Origin: CBDHDN01 sp965261585
GTDB lineage: Bacteria; Pseudomonadota; Alphaproteobacteria; UBA6615
Reading direction: 5' to 3'
Assembly (NCBI GenBank): GCA_965261585.1
Contig: CBDHDN010000001.1
Coordinates: 87,944 to 151,943, forward strand
Length of the DNA stretch: 64,000 nt
This document shows, one piece after another, positions 16,443 to 26,287 of the stretch (positions within the stretch are counted from its first letter, which is position 1; every line of letters starts with the position of its first letter). The notes under the pieces are model-generated. The model was not told the DNA's origin. It was given only the letters and a program-made list of their open reading frames with translations, and did not search any database. Made by a program: the position numbers and the translations under genes.

Positions 16443-16628
16443 ATGAACGTACCCATTCACGATCACACCGTCCTCTATCGCCGCTTCAAACCGGCGCTCG
16501 ATCAGGCGGTCACGCGGGTGCTGGCGAGCGGACGGCTGGACTGGGGCCCGAGGTGCCAGCGTTCGAGGTCGCGTTCGCCGACTGGCTGGGTGTTGCTCAT
16601 GGAGTCGGCACGAACTCCGGCACGGCGG
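16443..16628 (+). pseudogene. DegT/DnrJ-type PLP aminotransferase, N-terminal fragment
   Basis: The opening MNVPIHDHTVLYRRFKPAL and then ASGRLDWGPEVPAFE, FADWLG and VGTNSGTAV match the start of sugar/amino aminotransferases of the DegT family. A 1-base loss near 16550 (CCCGAGG instead of CCCGGAGG) puts the second half in another frame. The gene is cut by the left end of the IS21 element at 16629. About 60 of an expected ~380 codons remain. Confidence 0.65.
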
Positions 16629-17234
16629 TGAGAACGGCGGCGCAATAATCCCCCACTGAAGCGGCCGGTTTGGCCGTTGCCCGGCGGCGCAAAAAGGGAC
16701 CGCCAGTAGCCTTTGGTCGGAACGAGACGACCGAGGGCCGGGGGGATGTATCGAGTGGAGCTATACGCGCGGGTTCGGCGGACCTGTCACGTCGAGGGGA
16801 TGAGCATTCGCGAGGCTTCGCGGCTGTTCGGGCTGGACCGCAAGACGGTGCGCAAGATGCTGGCGTTCTCGGTGCCGCCGGGGTATCGGCGAGCTGGGCC
16901 GCCGAGACGGCCGAAGCTGGATCCGTTCACGGGGATCATCGATCGGATCGTGGAAGAGGACCGGTCCAGCCACCGCAAGCAACGGCACACGGCGAAGCGC
17001 ATCTTCGAGCGTCTGTGCGACGAGCACGGGTTCACGGGCGGCTACACCATCGTGAAGGACCATGTCCGTGAGCGCCGGCTGCGGTCTCGGGAGGTGTTCG
17101 TGCCGCTGCATCATGCCGCGGGCCACGCCCAGGTGGACTTCGGCGAGGCGATGGCGGTGATCGGCGGTGTGGCGGGCAAGGTGCACTTCTTTGCACTGGA
17201 TCTGCCGCACAGCGACGGCTGCTTCGTGAAGGCC

Positions 17235-18892
17235 TAGCCCGGATTTCTCACAGCGGGATTGGTGGTGGCCGAGAGCCAGTTCATCTTCGGCACTGTTGAT
17301 AGGTTGCTGTGAAGCAGGCAGTCTGGAGGGTTCCGCCGGCTGCTGGCGGTGGTCTGAGGCTGGAGTTGATCCTGTGTGGTTGACGGGACGGGCGGAGGCC
17401 GGCTGCTGGGGTCAGCCGGTGGCGTTGCATAATCGATGGTGAGCCAGGCGGTATTCCTGCTGGTAGGGGAACGAAGACGCCATTGCGAACTTGACGCGGC
17501 GGACGGAGCGGCGCACCTGGGCGCCGATCTTCAACAGCTTCAAGCGGATGGTGCCGCAGGTGGCGCGGGCGAAGCGGGTGTGCTTGAGGGCGATGCGGCG
17601 CAGCGCGCAGAGCAGCGCATAGGCCATGGCGGCGAACCACAAGCGCAGCTGGTTGGCCCGCATGGTGGCAGCCGAAGTGCGGTCGGCGAACAGATCGGCC
17701 TGGCATTCCTTGATGCGGTTCTCCATGTCGCCGCGGGCGCAATAGACCTTTTCATAGAGCCGGCGGGCCTTGACCTCGCCGGTGCCGAGCGAGGTGACGA
17801 CGAAGCGCGGATTGGCCTTACCGTGGGTCCATTCGGCCTTGGCGACGACGCGGCGTTCGCGGCTCCAGCTCTTACGCGTCGTCCACACCAGCTCCTGGTA
17901 GCGGCGGGCCGGCTTGCCGGTGCGCCGGCTGTCGGCGGCGGCGGCGGCGAGAGCGTTCTCGATCGCGCCGCTGAGCCGCTTGTTCCTGGCCAGCCCAAAG
18001 ACGTAGTCGACCCGGTTGGCTTCGCACCACGCCATCAGCGCCTCGCGGGCGAAGCCGGAATCAGCGCGCACCAGAATACGCACGTCCGGCCAGTCGTCGC
18101 GGATCTGCTCGACGATCCGGGCGAGCTCCTCGATCGCGCCGGCGGCGCCGTCGATATTGGCCGGCCGCAGCTTCGCCGCCAGCAGATGCCGGCCACAGAA
18201 GATGTACAGCGGCAGATAGCAGTAACAATCGTAGTAACCGTGGAAGAACCGATCCTTCTGCTCGCCGTGCAACGGATCGTCGGTCGCGTCGAGGTCGATG
18301 ATGATCTGCTTCGCCGGCCGCCGGTGCGCGGCCAAGAACAGCGCGACGAACTGGCGCTCGATCGCCGCCGCGTCGTGGCCGATCTTGTGATAGCGCGACG
18401 GCGCCCCCGACGGCGCGTGCTCCAGCCGGTTCAGCGTCGACTTGCCGGCGAGCGGCGCGCAGTCCGCCCGCCGCGCCTCGAGCTTGCCGGCGAGCACCGC
18501 CATCACCGGATCATGGCGCAGCTCGTCGTGGTCGATCAGGTCCTCATAACCCGGCGCCAGGGCGAACACACGTTGGCCGACCAGCGTCGCGACGCTGTGC
18601 TCCGTCAACGCCGGATCGCGGCCGTCCTGGAAACATCGCGCAAACCCCGCGACCAGGCCAATCGCCCGCTCCGTGGCCCCCAGCAAAAGCGCGCCGCCGT
18701 TCGACGTCACCGCACCGCCGTCAAACGCTGCCTCAACGCGCCGGCTCTCAACGCGTGCAAATCCGAACAGATCCGAGATACACTCTGTTGGCATCGGGGA
18801 GATCCTCCGTCTCAGCTTAAGTTCTTGTTGCAACAATCACTTTCGCTGATTCGGGGCCCCGATGCACTACTCCGTGTGAGAAATCCGGGCTA
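17235..18892 (-). mobile_element. IS1380-family insertion sequence inside istA (complete)
   Basis: The inverted ends TAGCCCGGATTTCTCAC (17235) and GTGAGAAATCCGGGCTA (ending 18892) are nearly perfect over 17 bp. CTAG on both sides can be the 4-bp target duplication, with the IS proper then running CCCGG to CCGGG. The element is inserted antisense to istA. Confidence 0.88.
17412..18794 (-). CDS. IS1380-family transposase
   Basis: About 460 residues from the ATG at 18794 (MPTECISDLFGF); a longer frame from 18836 is possible. DDE-type core: DLDATDDPLHGEQ (first Asp), LVRADSGFAREALM (second Asp), and the C-terminal YCARGDMENRIKECQADLFADR with the catalytic Glu, all standard for IS1380. The frame is intact, so this copy may be active. 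Confidence 0.92.
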   Translation of the reverse strand: MPTECISDLFGFARVESRRVEAAFDGGAVTSNGGALLLGATERAIGLVAGFARCFQDGRDPALTEHSVATLVGQRVFALAPGYEDLIDHDELRHDPVMAVLAGKLEARRADCAPLAGKSTLNRLEHAPSGAPSRYHKIGHDAAAIERQFVALFLAAHRRPAKQIIIDLDATDDPLHGEQKDRFFHGYYDCYCYLPLYIFCGRHLLAAKLRPANIDGAAGAIEELARIVEQIRDDWPDVRILVRADSGFAREALMAWCEANRVDYVFGLARNKRLSGAIENALAAAAADSRRTGKPARRYQELVWTTRKSWSRERRVVAKAEWTHGKANPRFVVTSLGTGEVKARRLYEKVYCARGDMENRIKECQADLFADRTSAATMRANQLRLWFAAMAYALLCALRRIALKHTRFARATCGTIRLKLLKIGAQVRRSVRRVKFAMASSFPYQQEYRLAHHRLCNATG

Positions 18893-19897
18893 GCCGGCGG
18901 AAACGACCGAGGCGTTCTGCGATGGTCACAACGCGGCGTTTGCATTCTTCGGCGGCGTCCCGCGCTCGATCCTGTACGACAACACGAAGCTGGCGGTTGC
19001 ACGGATCCTGGGCGACGGCACGCGGCAGCGAACGCGTGTCTTCACGGAGCTGCAATCGCACTACCTGTTCGAGGACCGGTTCGGCCGGCCCGGCAAGGGC
19101 AACGACAAGGGCAAGGTCCAGGGGCTGATAGGCTTCATCCGGCGCAACTTCCTGGTGCCGGTGCCGCGGGTCGAGAGCATCGATGCCCTGAACGATGGTC
19201 TCGTGGCGCAGTGCCGGCGGCGCCAGGGCGCGCGGCTGCGGGGCCACGAGGAGACGATCGGCGAGCGCCTCGAGCGGGATCGCGACGCCCTGTTGGCGTT
19301 GCCGCCGGCTCCTTACGACGCCTGCGACAAGCGTCCCGGGCGGGTGAGCTCGCTGTCGCTGGTGCGCTACCGGAACAACGACTACTCCGTGCCCGTGGCC
19401 TACGGCCATCGCGAGGTACTGATCCGCGGCTACGTCGATGAGGTGGTGATCAGCTGCGCGGCCGACGTGATCGCCCGGCACCGCCGATCCTACGATACCG
19501 CGGACCTGATCTTCGATCCGCGGCATTACCTGGCGCTGATCGAGCAGAAGATCGGCGCCCTCGACCAGGCTGCGCCGCTCGCCGGCTGGCACCTGCCCGA
19601 GGTCTTCGCCATCCTGCGACGTCTGCTGGAGGCCCGCATGGGCAAGGCGGGCAAGCGCGAGTACGTTCAGGTCCTGCGGCTGCTCGAGACCTTCCGGCTC
19701 ACCGATGTAGCGGGCGCGGTCCGTGATGCCCTGCGGCTCGGCACGATCGGCTTCGATGCCGTCAAGCACCTGGTGCTGTGCCGGATCGAGCGGCGGCCGC
19801 CGCGGCTCAACCTCGACGTCTATCCCTATCTGCCGCGTGCCCGGGTCGCAACGACGTCGGCCAGGAGCTACATGGGTCTGTTGTCGAGGGCTCACGC

Positions 19898-20689
19898 ATG
19901 AGCGATGCGCCGCAGAGCCTGCCTTCGGGCCCCGACTCAAGGGTCCTGCTGACCCACCACCTCAAGACGCTGAAGCTGCCGACGTTCCTGCGCGAATACG
20001 ACAAGCTCGCCCGGCAGTGCGCCTCGGAAGGCGTTGACCATGCCCGCTATCTGCTGCGTCTGGCCGAGCTGGAGCTGATCGACCGCGAGCGCCGCATGAT
20101 CGAGCTGCGCATCAAGGCGGCGCGCTTCCCCGTGGTCAAGAGCCTGGATGCCTTCGACTTCAAGGTCATCGCTTCGCTCAACAAGATGCTGGTCCTCGAG
20201 CTAGCCCGCTGCGAGCACATCGACCGCCACGAGAACGTCATCGCGCTCGGCAACAGCGGCACCGGCAAGACCCACATCGCCCTCGGTCTCGGCCTGGCCG
20301 CTTGCCAGAGGGGTCTGTCCGTCGGCTTCACCACCGCCGCTGCCCTGGTCCACGAGCTGATGGAGGCGCGTGACGAGAAACGCCTGCTGCGCCTCCAGAG
20401 TCAGCTGGCCAAATACAGGCTCCTGATCATCGATGAGCTCGGCTTCGTGCCGCTCTCCAAGACCGGCGCCGAGCTGTTGTTCGAGGTGTTCAGCCAACGC
20501 TACGAGCGCGGCTCGACCCTGGTGACCTCGAACCTGCCGTTCGATGAATGGACCGAGGTGTTCGGCTCCGAGCGACTCACCGGCGCGCTGCTCGACCGGC
20601 TCACCCACCACGTCCATATCCTCGAGATGAATGGCGAGAGCTATCGGCTCAACCAGAGCCGCAACCGTCAAAAACCGGCTGCCGGCTGA
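19898..20689 (+). CDS. istB: IS21 helper ATPase istB, copy 1
   Basis: The 263-residue AAA+ transposition helper starts at the ATG overlapping the istA stop (ATGA). Walker A is GNSGTGKTHIALGLG, Walker B is LLIIDELGFVP, and SNLPFDEW is the sensor-1 region. In the family IstB selects and remodels target DNA for IstA. The frame is intact, but istA in this copy is split, so it would have to act with another copy's IstA. Confidence 0.92.
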   Translation: MSDAPQSLPSGPDSRVLLTHHLKTLKLPTFLREYDKLARQCASEGVDHARYLLRLAELELIDRERRMIELRIKAARFPVVKSLDAFDFKVIASLNKMLVLELARCEHIDRHENVIALGNSGTGKTHIALGLGLAACQRGLSVGFTTAAALVHELMEARDEKRLLRLQSQLAKYRLLIIDELGFVPLSKTGAELLFEVFSQRYERGSTLVTSNLPFDEWTEVFGSERLTGALLDRLTHHVHILEMNGESYRLNQSRNRQKPAAG

Positions 20690-20879
20690 CCCAACACCCA
20701 GACCCGGCTTGCCCCCGTGGGTTCACAGGCCCCTCCCACGCGCGCCGCCGCGTCAGCCAGGTGAGGGGCACGCCGCGGCGCGCGCGGGGCCCTCCCGTGG
20801 ACTACGGGGACAAACCCCCAGCACCGAGTGGTCCCTTTTTACACCGCCACCGCGGTCCCATATCGCTCCGCCGTTGACA

Positions 20880-21503
20880 TCGCTGCACACACACTGTCAC
20901 CGGGGCGAGCCCAGCGTCGTTCAAGACGCTGCCGCGGAGGTGATTTCGTTGAGCACCGAACACGGCAACCCGCACTACCCCGCCATCGCGAACATGCTGA
21001 GCGGTTGGGCGATGGCCATGGAAGGCGAGGTTGAAGCCGGTATCGGGCAGATCAAGCGTGGTCTGGCCGGCTTCAAATCACTGGCATTCAACCGTGGCCT
21101 GCCTTTCTACTTGGCTCTTCTGGCGGATGTTCTGGGCCGCGCGGGGCACGTCGACGCGGGGCTCGACACAGTGCCGAAGGCGCTGGAGCTGGTGGAGCAG
21201 ACCGGGGAGCATATCTGGGAGGCAGAGATCCACAGGTTGCGCGGCGAACTGCTGCGGCGCGCCACCGGCGGCGATCGTGTGGAAGCCGAAGCCTGCTTCA
21301 ACCAGTCGCTTGCGTTAGCCCGCGAACAGGGGGCGAGGTCGCTGGAGCTACGCGCGGCCACGAGCCTTGCTCGTCTGTGGCAGGCTCAGGCACGCCGTGA
21401 TGACGCCCGCGACCTCCTCGCTCCCGTCTACGACTGGTTCGTCGAGGGCTTCGAGACGCGCGATCTCAAGGACGCGAAGGCGCTGCTCGACGAGCTGACT
21501 TGA
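20880..21503 (+). pseudogene. C-terminal TPR fragment of a cyclase-type regulator
   Basis: About 205 codons open directly at the IS21 right end. They carry tetratricopeptide-type helices (AIANMLSGWAMAMEGEVEAG, EAEIHRLRGELLRRATG, ELRAATSLARLWQAQ) and the ending YDWFVEGFETRDLKDAKALLDEL. This is the usual C-terminus of large adenylate/guanylate-cyclase or LuxR/AAA regulators of rhizobia and Rhodospirillales. The N-terminal cyclase and ATPase parts are missing, so the fragment is non-functional. A homologous fragment lies at 22779. Confidence 0.75.
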
Positions 21504-21649
21504 ACGGATTGCAACGTCTCCCTTGGGTCAGACCAGGTCAGACCCGGGGTTGGCGGACGGCGCCAGGCGGCAGCGGCCCAAGAGGTAGCGCGGACCTCCA
21601 GGCCAAGAATGCGGACGTAGCCGATCTGAGGACCGTAGTGAAATAGAGC
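21504..21649. other. Junction spacer
   Basis: Short stretch between the TPR fragment and the IS630 fragment. GGTCAGACC occurs twice around 21530. Nothing else was recognised. Confidence 0.3.
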
Positions 21650-22222
21650 TGGCGTGACGGGCGGCGCTCGAAATCGACGACCTGGCTGAAGCCTGAGCGG
21701 CTGGTGTTCGTTGACGAGACCGGGGCGAAAACCAACATGGCCCGCCGGCGCGGGCGCAGCCGACGCGGTGAGCGCTTGCGCGCGGCCGTGCCTTGGGGGC
21801 ATTGGAAGACCACCACCTTCGTCGCCGGCCTCCGCACGACCGGCCTGAGTGCGCCCATGGTGCTGGACCGCGCCATGAACGGTGCCGCCTTCAAGGCCTA
21901 TGTCGAGCAGGTCCTCGCCCCTAGCCTCGCGCCGGGCGACATCGTCGTCATGGACCTGCCGGCCCATAAGGTCGACGGCGTGCGCGCGGCCATCAAGGCC
22001 GTCGGTGCCTTCGTGCTCTACCTGCCGCCTTACTCGCCCGACCTCAACCCAATCGAACAGGCCTTCGCAAAGCTCAAGGCGTCGCTCCGAAAGACCGCCG
22101 CGCGGACCGTCGACGATCTCTGGGCCGCGATCGCCGAGATCATCGACCAGTTCCAGCCCGATGAGTGCTGGAACTACATCACCAATGCCGGCTATGGGCC
22201 TCGCAAACCTGAAATGCTCTAG
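21650..22222 (+). mobile_element. IS630-family fragment, 3' half
   Basis: The frame runs from about 21680 (LKPERLVFVDETGAKTNMARR) to 22222. It contains the first two acidic residues (FVDETG; IVVMD) and the YLPPYSPDLNPIEQAFAKLK signature with the final Glu of IS630 DDE transposases. The N-terminal HTH half is absent. The right end GCTCTAG matches that of the full copy at 54432-55482 and contains the TA target. The fragment cannot transpose alone. Confidence 0.88.
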
Positions 22223-22356
22223 CTCGGCAAGGGGCGACAGGAACGGCCGGGACGTGGTCCGCCACAGCGACCCTGGCGGCCGGTCCGGCCTCGAGCAATC
22301 CTAGATCGGGTTTTGCGGTGCAACCCGATGCAACGGGTCGCCCCGCACCGGTCTGC

Positions 22357-22640
22357 TCAGACGAATTGCAGGGGCGACGCTGCCGAGCGGCCCGAAATCG
22401 GCATGCAGCGTATCGCCCAGCTCGGCTCACACGGGCCGCGTGAAGGAGCCGGACAGCAGCAGATGGCCCGGCTCCAGGACCGTGCCGAAAGGGCCCACCT
22501 TGTTGGCGAGCCAGGCGACGCCCAGCGCGGGATGGCCGAGCACGCCGGCGGCGAGCCCGGTCTCCTCGATCTGGGAGTTGCGATACATGGCGCCGCCGGC
22601 CCAGCGCGTATGTTCCAGACCCGTGCCGTATGGCGCGCCA
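22357..22640 (-). pseudogene. 2-keto-4-pentenoate/oxohepta-enedioate hydratase, C-terminal fragment
   Basis: On the minus strand the segments QIEETGLAAGVLGHPA, VAWLANKVGPFG, LLLSGSFTRPV and ADFGPLGSVA match the C-terminal third of hydratases of the MhpD/HpcG family (meta-cleavage pathways). One extra C near 22370 shifts the final LQFV* out of frame. The rest of the gene upstream (to ~22778) is too decayed to read. It hints at a former aromatic or homoprotocatechuate catabolic gene. Confidence 0.6.
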
Positions 22641-22778
22641 AACGGCGCCCCCAGGCAGCGACCAGGTCGTCATGAACGAGGGTCGGGTCAGCGCAGCGCG
22701 GCGGCGATGTCGGCTTTGGAGCCAACACCGGTCGCACATCCGCGCCTTGGGCACTTCCGCCGGTAACCAAGGAGAGAC

Positions 22779-24187
22779 TCAAGCCAGATCATCGATGAGC
22801 ACCTTCGCATCCTTCAGGTCGGGCGTGTCGAGGCCCTGTGTGAACCAGTCGTAGATCGGAGCCAGGAGATCGTGAGCATTTTCGCGCTTGCCCTGCTCCG
22901 CCCAGAGTCGGGCGAGTCCAGTCGCTGCGCGGAGTTCCCAAGACTTGGCGTCTTGGGCCCGGGCGACCTGAATTGCCGTTTGCAGGCTCGCGGCGGCGGC
23001 GGCGCCATCCCCTGAATGCAATAAGGCTTCTCCGCGGAGATGATGAATTCTGGACTCCCACCACCGCTCGCCGATCTGCTCTCCGACGTCAAGGGCCTGG
23101 TCCAGGGCCTCGAGCACTTCGGCATATCGCCGGCCACGCAATAGACTATCGGCATAAAGGGCGGTGAACATCTGCAGGTGCGAACGCGCGCCGATTCGGT
23201 TCCAGGTGGCAAACCCGACACGCATCCGTTCCAGCCCCTCCTTGACCTGTCCGGTCAGCGCCAGTGCCCAACCGCCAAGGAATTGGGCGCTCGCCTCGGT
23301 CTGCACCAATTTCTGTTCCTGGCTGAGCCGTAACAATTCCTCCGCGGCCGACAGCACGGCGGTCGCGTCGCCGCGGGCCGCATGGGCGCCGCTGACGTAC
23401 CAAAGTGCGAACGCTAGTGTCGGAGCGTGACCGATGCGCCGGGCCAGTTCCAGGGCATGCATGGCATGCCGCTGGGCGCGGTCGGGCAAGCCGAGGGCCC
23501 AGGCGGCCTGGGCGCCGCAGGCGTTCGCGCAAACCGCGGGATCATGGCCCATATAGACCAACGCGTGATGCTTGTGTCGATCGTAGTCGTAGAGCGCCAA
23601 ACCCTTCTCGATGTGTGCGTTCGACGACTCGAACGCACCGCGGAAAATAGGTATCGGCCATGCGGCATGGTGCGCTTGCAGCAGCATGTCGCGGTCGGAC
23701 GTGGCTTTGGCGACGTGGAACAACTCTTGGGTCAACCCATCGGCCAAATCATATCGGCCGCGGGCATTGTGATACAGCCATATGCCCACGAGCGGCGGCA
23801 CAAGATCGGCCGACCTCTCGAGCCGACCGGCAAGCTCGTTCGCCCGTTCGTAGACCGTTCCGACCTCCGCCGACGCCCATCCTTTGACCACCATCAGCGC
23901 GGGTCCGAGGTGCGTCAGCACCCTGAGCTCGATAGTATTGCGCGCGTGGTCTTCAGGCAGTGATGGCAGTAGAGCGTGCGCCCGTTGAAAGTACTGAATG
24001 GCTTCCAAATTCGCGGCCCGTTGCGCCGCTTGCTGACCGGCACGTTGCCAATTCGTGATCGCCGGCTCGGCCAAATCGGCTTCGGTGTAGTGATGGGCCA
24101 GTAGCTCGGGCGGAGCGCCGGCCTCGGAAACACCGGTTTCGAGCGCTTTGGCGACCCGGGCGTGAAGCTGCCGGCGCTTGGACCTGA
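22779..24187 (-). pseudogene. C-terminal TPR half of a second cyclase-type regulator, 5' truncated
   Basis: About 470 codons of helical TPR repeats continue upstream of the first ATG (RQLHARVAKALETGVSEAG, then PPELLAHHYTEADLAEPA) to the IS3 left end at 24185. The LLAHHYTEA helix is where the AAA/ATPase part of these adenylate-cyclase-like regulators passes into TPRs. The end YDWFTQGLDTPDLKDAKVLIDDL parallels the fragment at 20880. The cyclase and ATPase domains have been lost to the IS3 insertion or an associated deletion. Confidence 0.75.
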
Positions 24188-25370
24188 GTCGGACCCGATT
24201 TCCTTGGACACAGAATTGGCTTAATCGAAGTGTCCAAGGAGGACCGGAACAGGACCGATAATTTTGAGAAGAAAGTTGCGGTTGATGGGCCTGTGGTAAA
24301 TGCGGGCGAGCTTGGCTCGTCCACGTTTTCCCCAGGCCAGGCTTTGCCGGCAGGCCCGCTGGGACTTGGCCAGCGATGGACGGTGGCGCGCAAGCGTGAG
24401 GTCGTTCTGCGGCTTTTGCGTGACGAGCCGGTGCAACTTCTGTCGCGCCAGTTGGGCGTAGAGATCTTCCGGCTCGAGCAGTGGCGTGAGAAAGCGATCG
24501 GCGGGATCGACGCCTCGCTCAAGCAACGCAAGGGCGATCCGGTGCAGGCGGAACTGGATAGCGCCATGAAGCGGATCGGAGAGTTGACCATGCAGGTGGA
24601 ACTGCTGGAGGCCAAGACGGAGACCTTCGGCCCTTTGGGGCGGCGGAGGTCGCGGCGATGAGTGCCGCCACCTCGCCCGGCACGGGTCTGGCCTACGGCC
24701 TGCGGCGGGTCTGCGCCGCCTGGGGCATGGCCCGCTCCTCGTTCTACGCCATGACCTCCGGCCAGCACGCCGAGCAGCCGCCGGCAAAGCGTCGGGGACC
24801 GAAGCCCGCGATCTCGGACCAGGCGCTGCTGGTGGCGATCGAAGCCGACCTGGAGGCATCGCCCTGGGAGGGCGAGGGCTACCGCAAGGTCTGGGCTCGG
24901 CTTCGGGTCTGTCGCGACATCCGGGTTGCCCGCAAGCGGGTGCTCCGCCTGATGCGCGAGAACAATCTGCTCTCGCCCCATCGCTGCCGCCGCCGTGGCG
25001 GCAATCCCCATGACGGTGAGATCATCACTCATGCCCCGAACCTCATGTGGGGCACCGATGGCGTTCGGGTGTTCACGGTGGACGACGGCTGGGGCTGGAT
25101 CTTCACCGCCGTCGAGCATTGGAACGCCGAGTGTGTCGGCTGGCATGTCTGCAAGCGCGGCGACCGCTTCGCCGCCCTGCAGCCGATCTCCATGGGGCTT
25201 GCCGGGCTGTATGGCTCGACCGCGGCCGGCGCGGCTCGGGGGCTGGCCTTGCGGATGGATCACGGCTCCCAGTATCTGTCGGACCACTTCACCAACCAGA
25301 TCAAGTTCTGGGGTATCCAGCCGTCCTACGCCTTCGTCGCCGAGCCCCAGACCAACGGCGTCGCCGCCTG
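24185..25370 (+). mobile_element. IS3-family element, copy 1, right end deleted
   Basis: The left end TGAGTCGGACCCGATTTCC, followed by TTGGACACAGAATTGG, is identical to the right end (inverted) of copy 2 at 39120. Identity to copy 2 stops within orfB at about 25370, after the codons for TNGVA. About 230 bp, including the other inverted repeat, are gone, so this copy is fixed in place. Confidence 0.88.
24230..24661 (+). pseudogene. IS3 orfA (HTH protein), start codon lost
   Basis: The sequence encodes the IS3 OrfA helix-turn-helix (RKREVVLRLLRDEPVQLLSR, then IFRLEQWREKAIGG) and a leucine-rich coil (LTMQVELLEAKTE). In copy 2 translation most likely starts at ATG 39054, 8 nt after AAGGAGG. Here the same codon is AGG (RNRTDN versus RNMTDN), leaving only a GTG at 24230. 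Expression is therefore doubtful. It overlaps orfB by 4 nt. Confidence 0.75.
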
Positions 25371-25383
25371 TCACCGAAGATGA
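24658..25383 (+). pseudogene. IS3 orfB transposase, C-terminally truncated
   Basis: The 241 codons match copy 2 up to PQTNGVA, then end with foreign ACHRR*. HTH_21-like region, then rve core: MWGTDGVRVFTVDDGWGW (first Asp) and LRMDHGSQYLS (second Asp) are present. The catalytic Glu region (ERFNRTLKEQ in copy 2) is deleted, so it is inactive. Confidence 0.88.
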
Positions 25384-26123
25384 AACTGCGCGACCAACGG
25401 CGCGGCCCGGCCGTGCACGAGCGTGTCGGGGGGCAAGACGGCCTGTCTCCCGGGATGGTCGGCCGGGCTATTGGTGAGCTGATCTGGTCGTGGCTCAGCC
25501 GGCCTGCCCATGTTGATCCGCTGTTGCTCGGCGTCGAGCTTTCGGCGGTCGGCGCAGCTTTCGGTTTCGTCGCCGGTCTGTGCTACAGCTTCGCGGCGGC
25601 GGTATTCCCGGTCTGGGCAGCGGCACTCGTAGCCGTCACGTGCCTCGGCATTCTGACCCATGCTACGCATCCGCGCGACAGCGACGATGACGGCAGCAGC
25701 GCCGCGACGTTGGTCCACCTGGTTGGCATAGCCGTCAAATTCTTTGCGGTGGTGGCAATCGGCCTTGGCGGTTCACCGTTTGTCGGCGTCTTCGGTGCGC
25801 TGATTGTCGCGGCGAGTTTTAGCCGAGCCGTACCGGCTGTCCTGTCAATCGTTGTGCCGGCCCCGGGTGCTTTCTTGCCCAGCCAGAAGGACGTGGCGGG
25901 CGCAGTTGGCCTGGCCGTTCTCGTGGCTGTCCTTGTGTTCTCTTTGTTTGGCTGGCGGGCCGTGACCATACCGCTGTGTTTCGGTCTGCTCAGCGGTGTC
26001 GGGGTCGGCGCCATTGCAGCGCGCCGGCCTGATTTCACCCGCGGCGAGGTTTTGGGGGTCGCGCAACAGGTTGCGGAAACAGCGGTTCTCGTCAGTTTCG
26101 CGGCGACTCTGGCAGCGGGCTAG
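25380..26123 (+). CDS. CobS-like membrane protein, acidic motif lost
   Basis: A frame of ~247 codons (ATG at 25380, or 25455 giving 222) with six or so membrane segments. The layout follows cobalamin synthase (adenosylcobinamide-GDP ribazoletransferase). ASFSRAVPAVLS matches the internal SRA segment, and the end TRGEVLGVAQQVAETAVL matches the typical GxTGDxLGAxQQxxE tail. The region that should read HLDGLADTADG is THPRDSDDDGSSA, so the Mg-binding motif is absent. The 5' side abuts the truncated IS3. It is either a decayed cobS or a diverged paralogue; no other cob gene is present. Confidence 0.45.
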   Translation: MKLRDQRRGPAVHERVGGQDGLSPGMVGRAIGELIWSWLSRPAHVDPLLLGVELSAVGAAFGFVAGLCYSFAAAVFPVWAAALVAVTCLGILTHATHPRDSDDDGSSAATLVHLVGIAVKFFAVVAIGLGGSPFVGVFGALIVAASFSRAVPAVLSIVVPAPGAFLPSQKDVAGAVGLAVLVAVLVFSLFGWRAVTIPLCFGLLSGVGVGAIAARRPDFTRGEVLGVAQQVAETAVLVSFAATLAAG

Positions 26124-26154
26124 GAAGCATTCATCGGGGGTATCGGCCTGAGGC

Positions 26155-26287
26155 TCAGCCGCCGATCGCCGCCTTGTGGATCTCGACGAAGTGCGGGTGA
26201 TAGTCGTGCTTCTCGATCTCGACGTCGACCAGCGCCGGGACGCCGCGTTCGTTGGCCGCGCGCGCCGCGCGCAGCCGCCGCTGCCGC
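26155..26287 (-). pseudogene. C-terminal tail of a TPP-dependent enzyme
   Basis: The last ~43 codons before the TGA at 26155 read RAANERGVPALVDVEIEK and HPHFVEIHKAAIGG. This resembles the C-terminus of acetolactate-synthase-like thiamine-diphosphate enzymes (xARGVPAxVDVxxE). At about 26285 it is fused out of frame to hyuA by a deletion junction. The family assignment is tentative because only the tail remains. Confidence 0.45.

Larger units (their letters stand above)
16746..19901 (+). pseudogene. istA: IS21 transposase istA, split by IS1380
   Basis: Codons 16746-17234 encode the N-terminus (MYRVELYARVRRTC, HTH SIREASRLFGLDRKTVRKML, first core Asp in QVDFGEAMAV). Codons 18893-19901 supply the rest: FFGGVPRSILYDN, GRPGKGNDKGKVQGL with the catalytic Glu region, then the beta-barrel domain. 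The frame is the same on both sides of the IS1380. It ends ATGA-overlapped with istB. If the IS1380 left precisely with one CTAG copy kept, a TAG would replace the Tyr codon found in copy 2. Confidence 0.85.
16629..20879 (+). mobile_element. IS21-family element, copy 1, interrupted by IS1380
   Basis: The ends TGAGAACGGCGGCG (16629) and, inverted, TGTCAACGGCGGAG (ending 20879) match each other and the ends of copy 2 at 33735 and 36298. Inner repeats (CGCAAAAAGGGACC left, inverted GTAAAAAGGGACC right) are typical transposase sites. The flanks differ and show no target duplication, so one side has been rearranged since insertion. It carries istA, split by an IS1380 at 17235, and istB. Confidence 0.85.
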
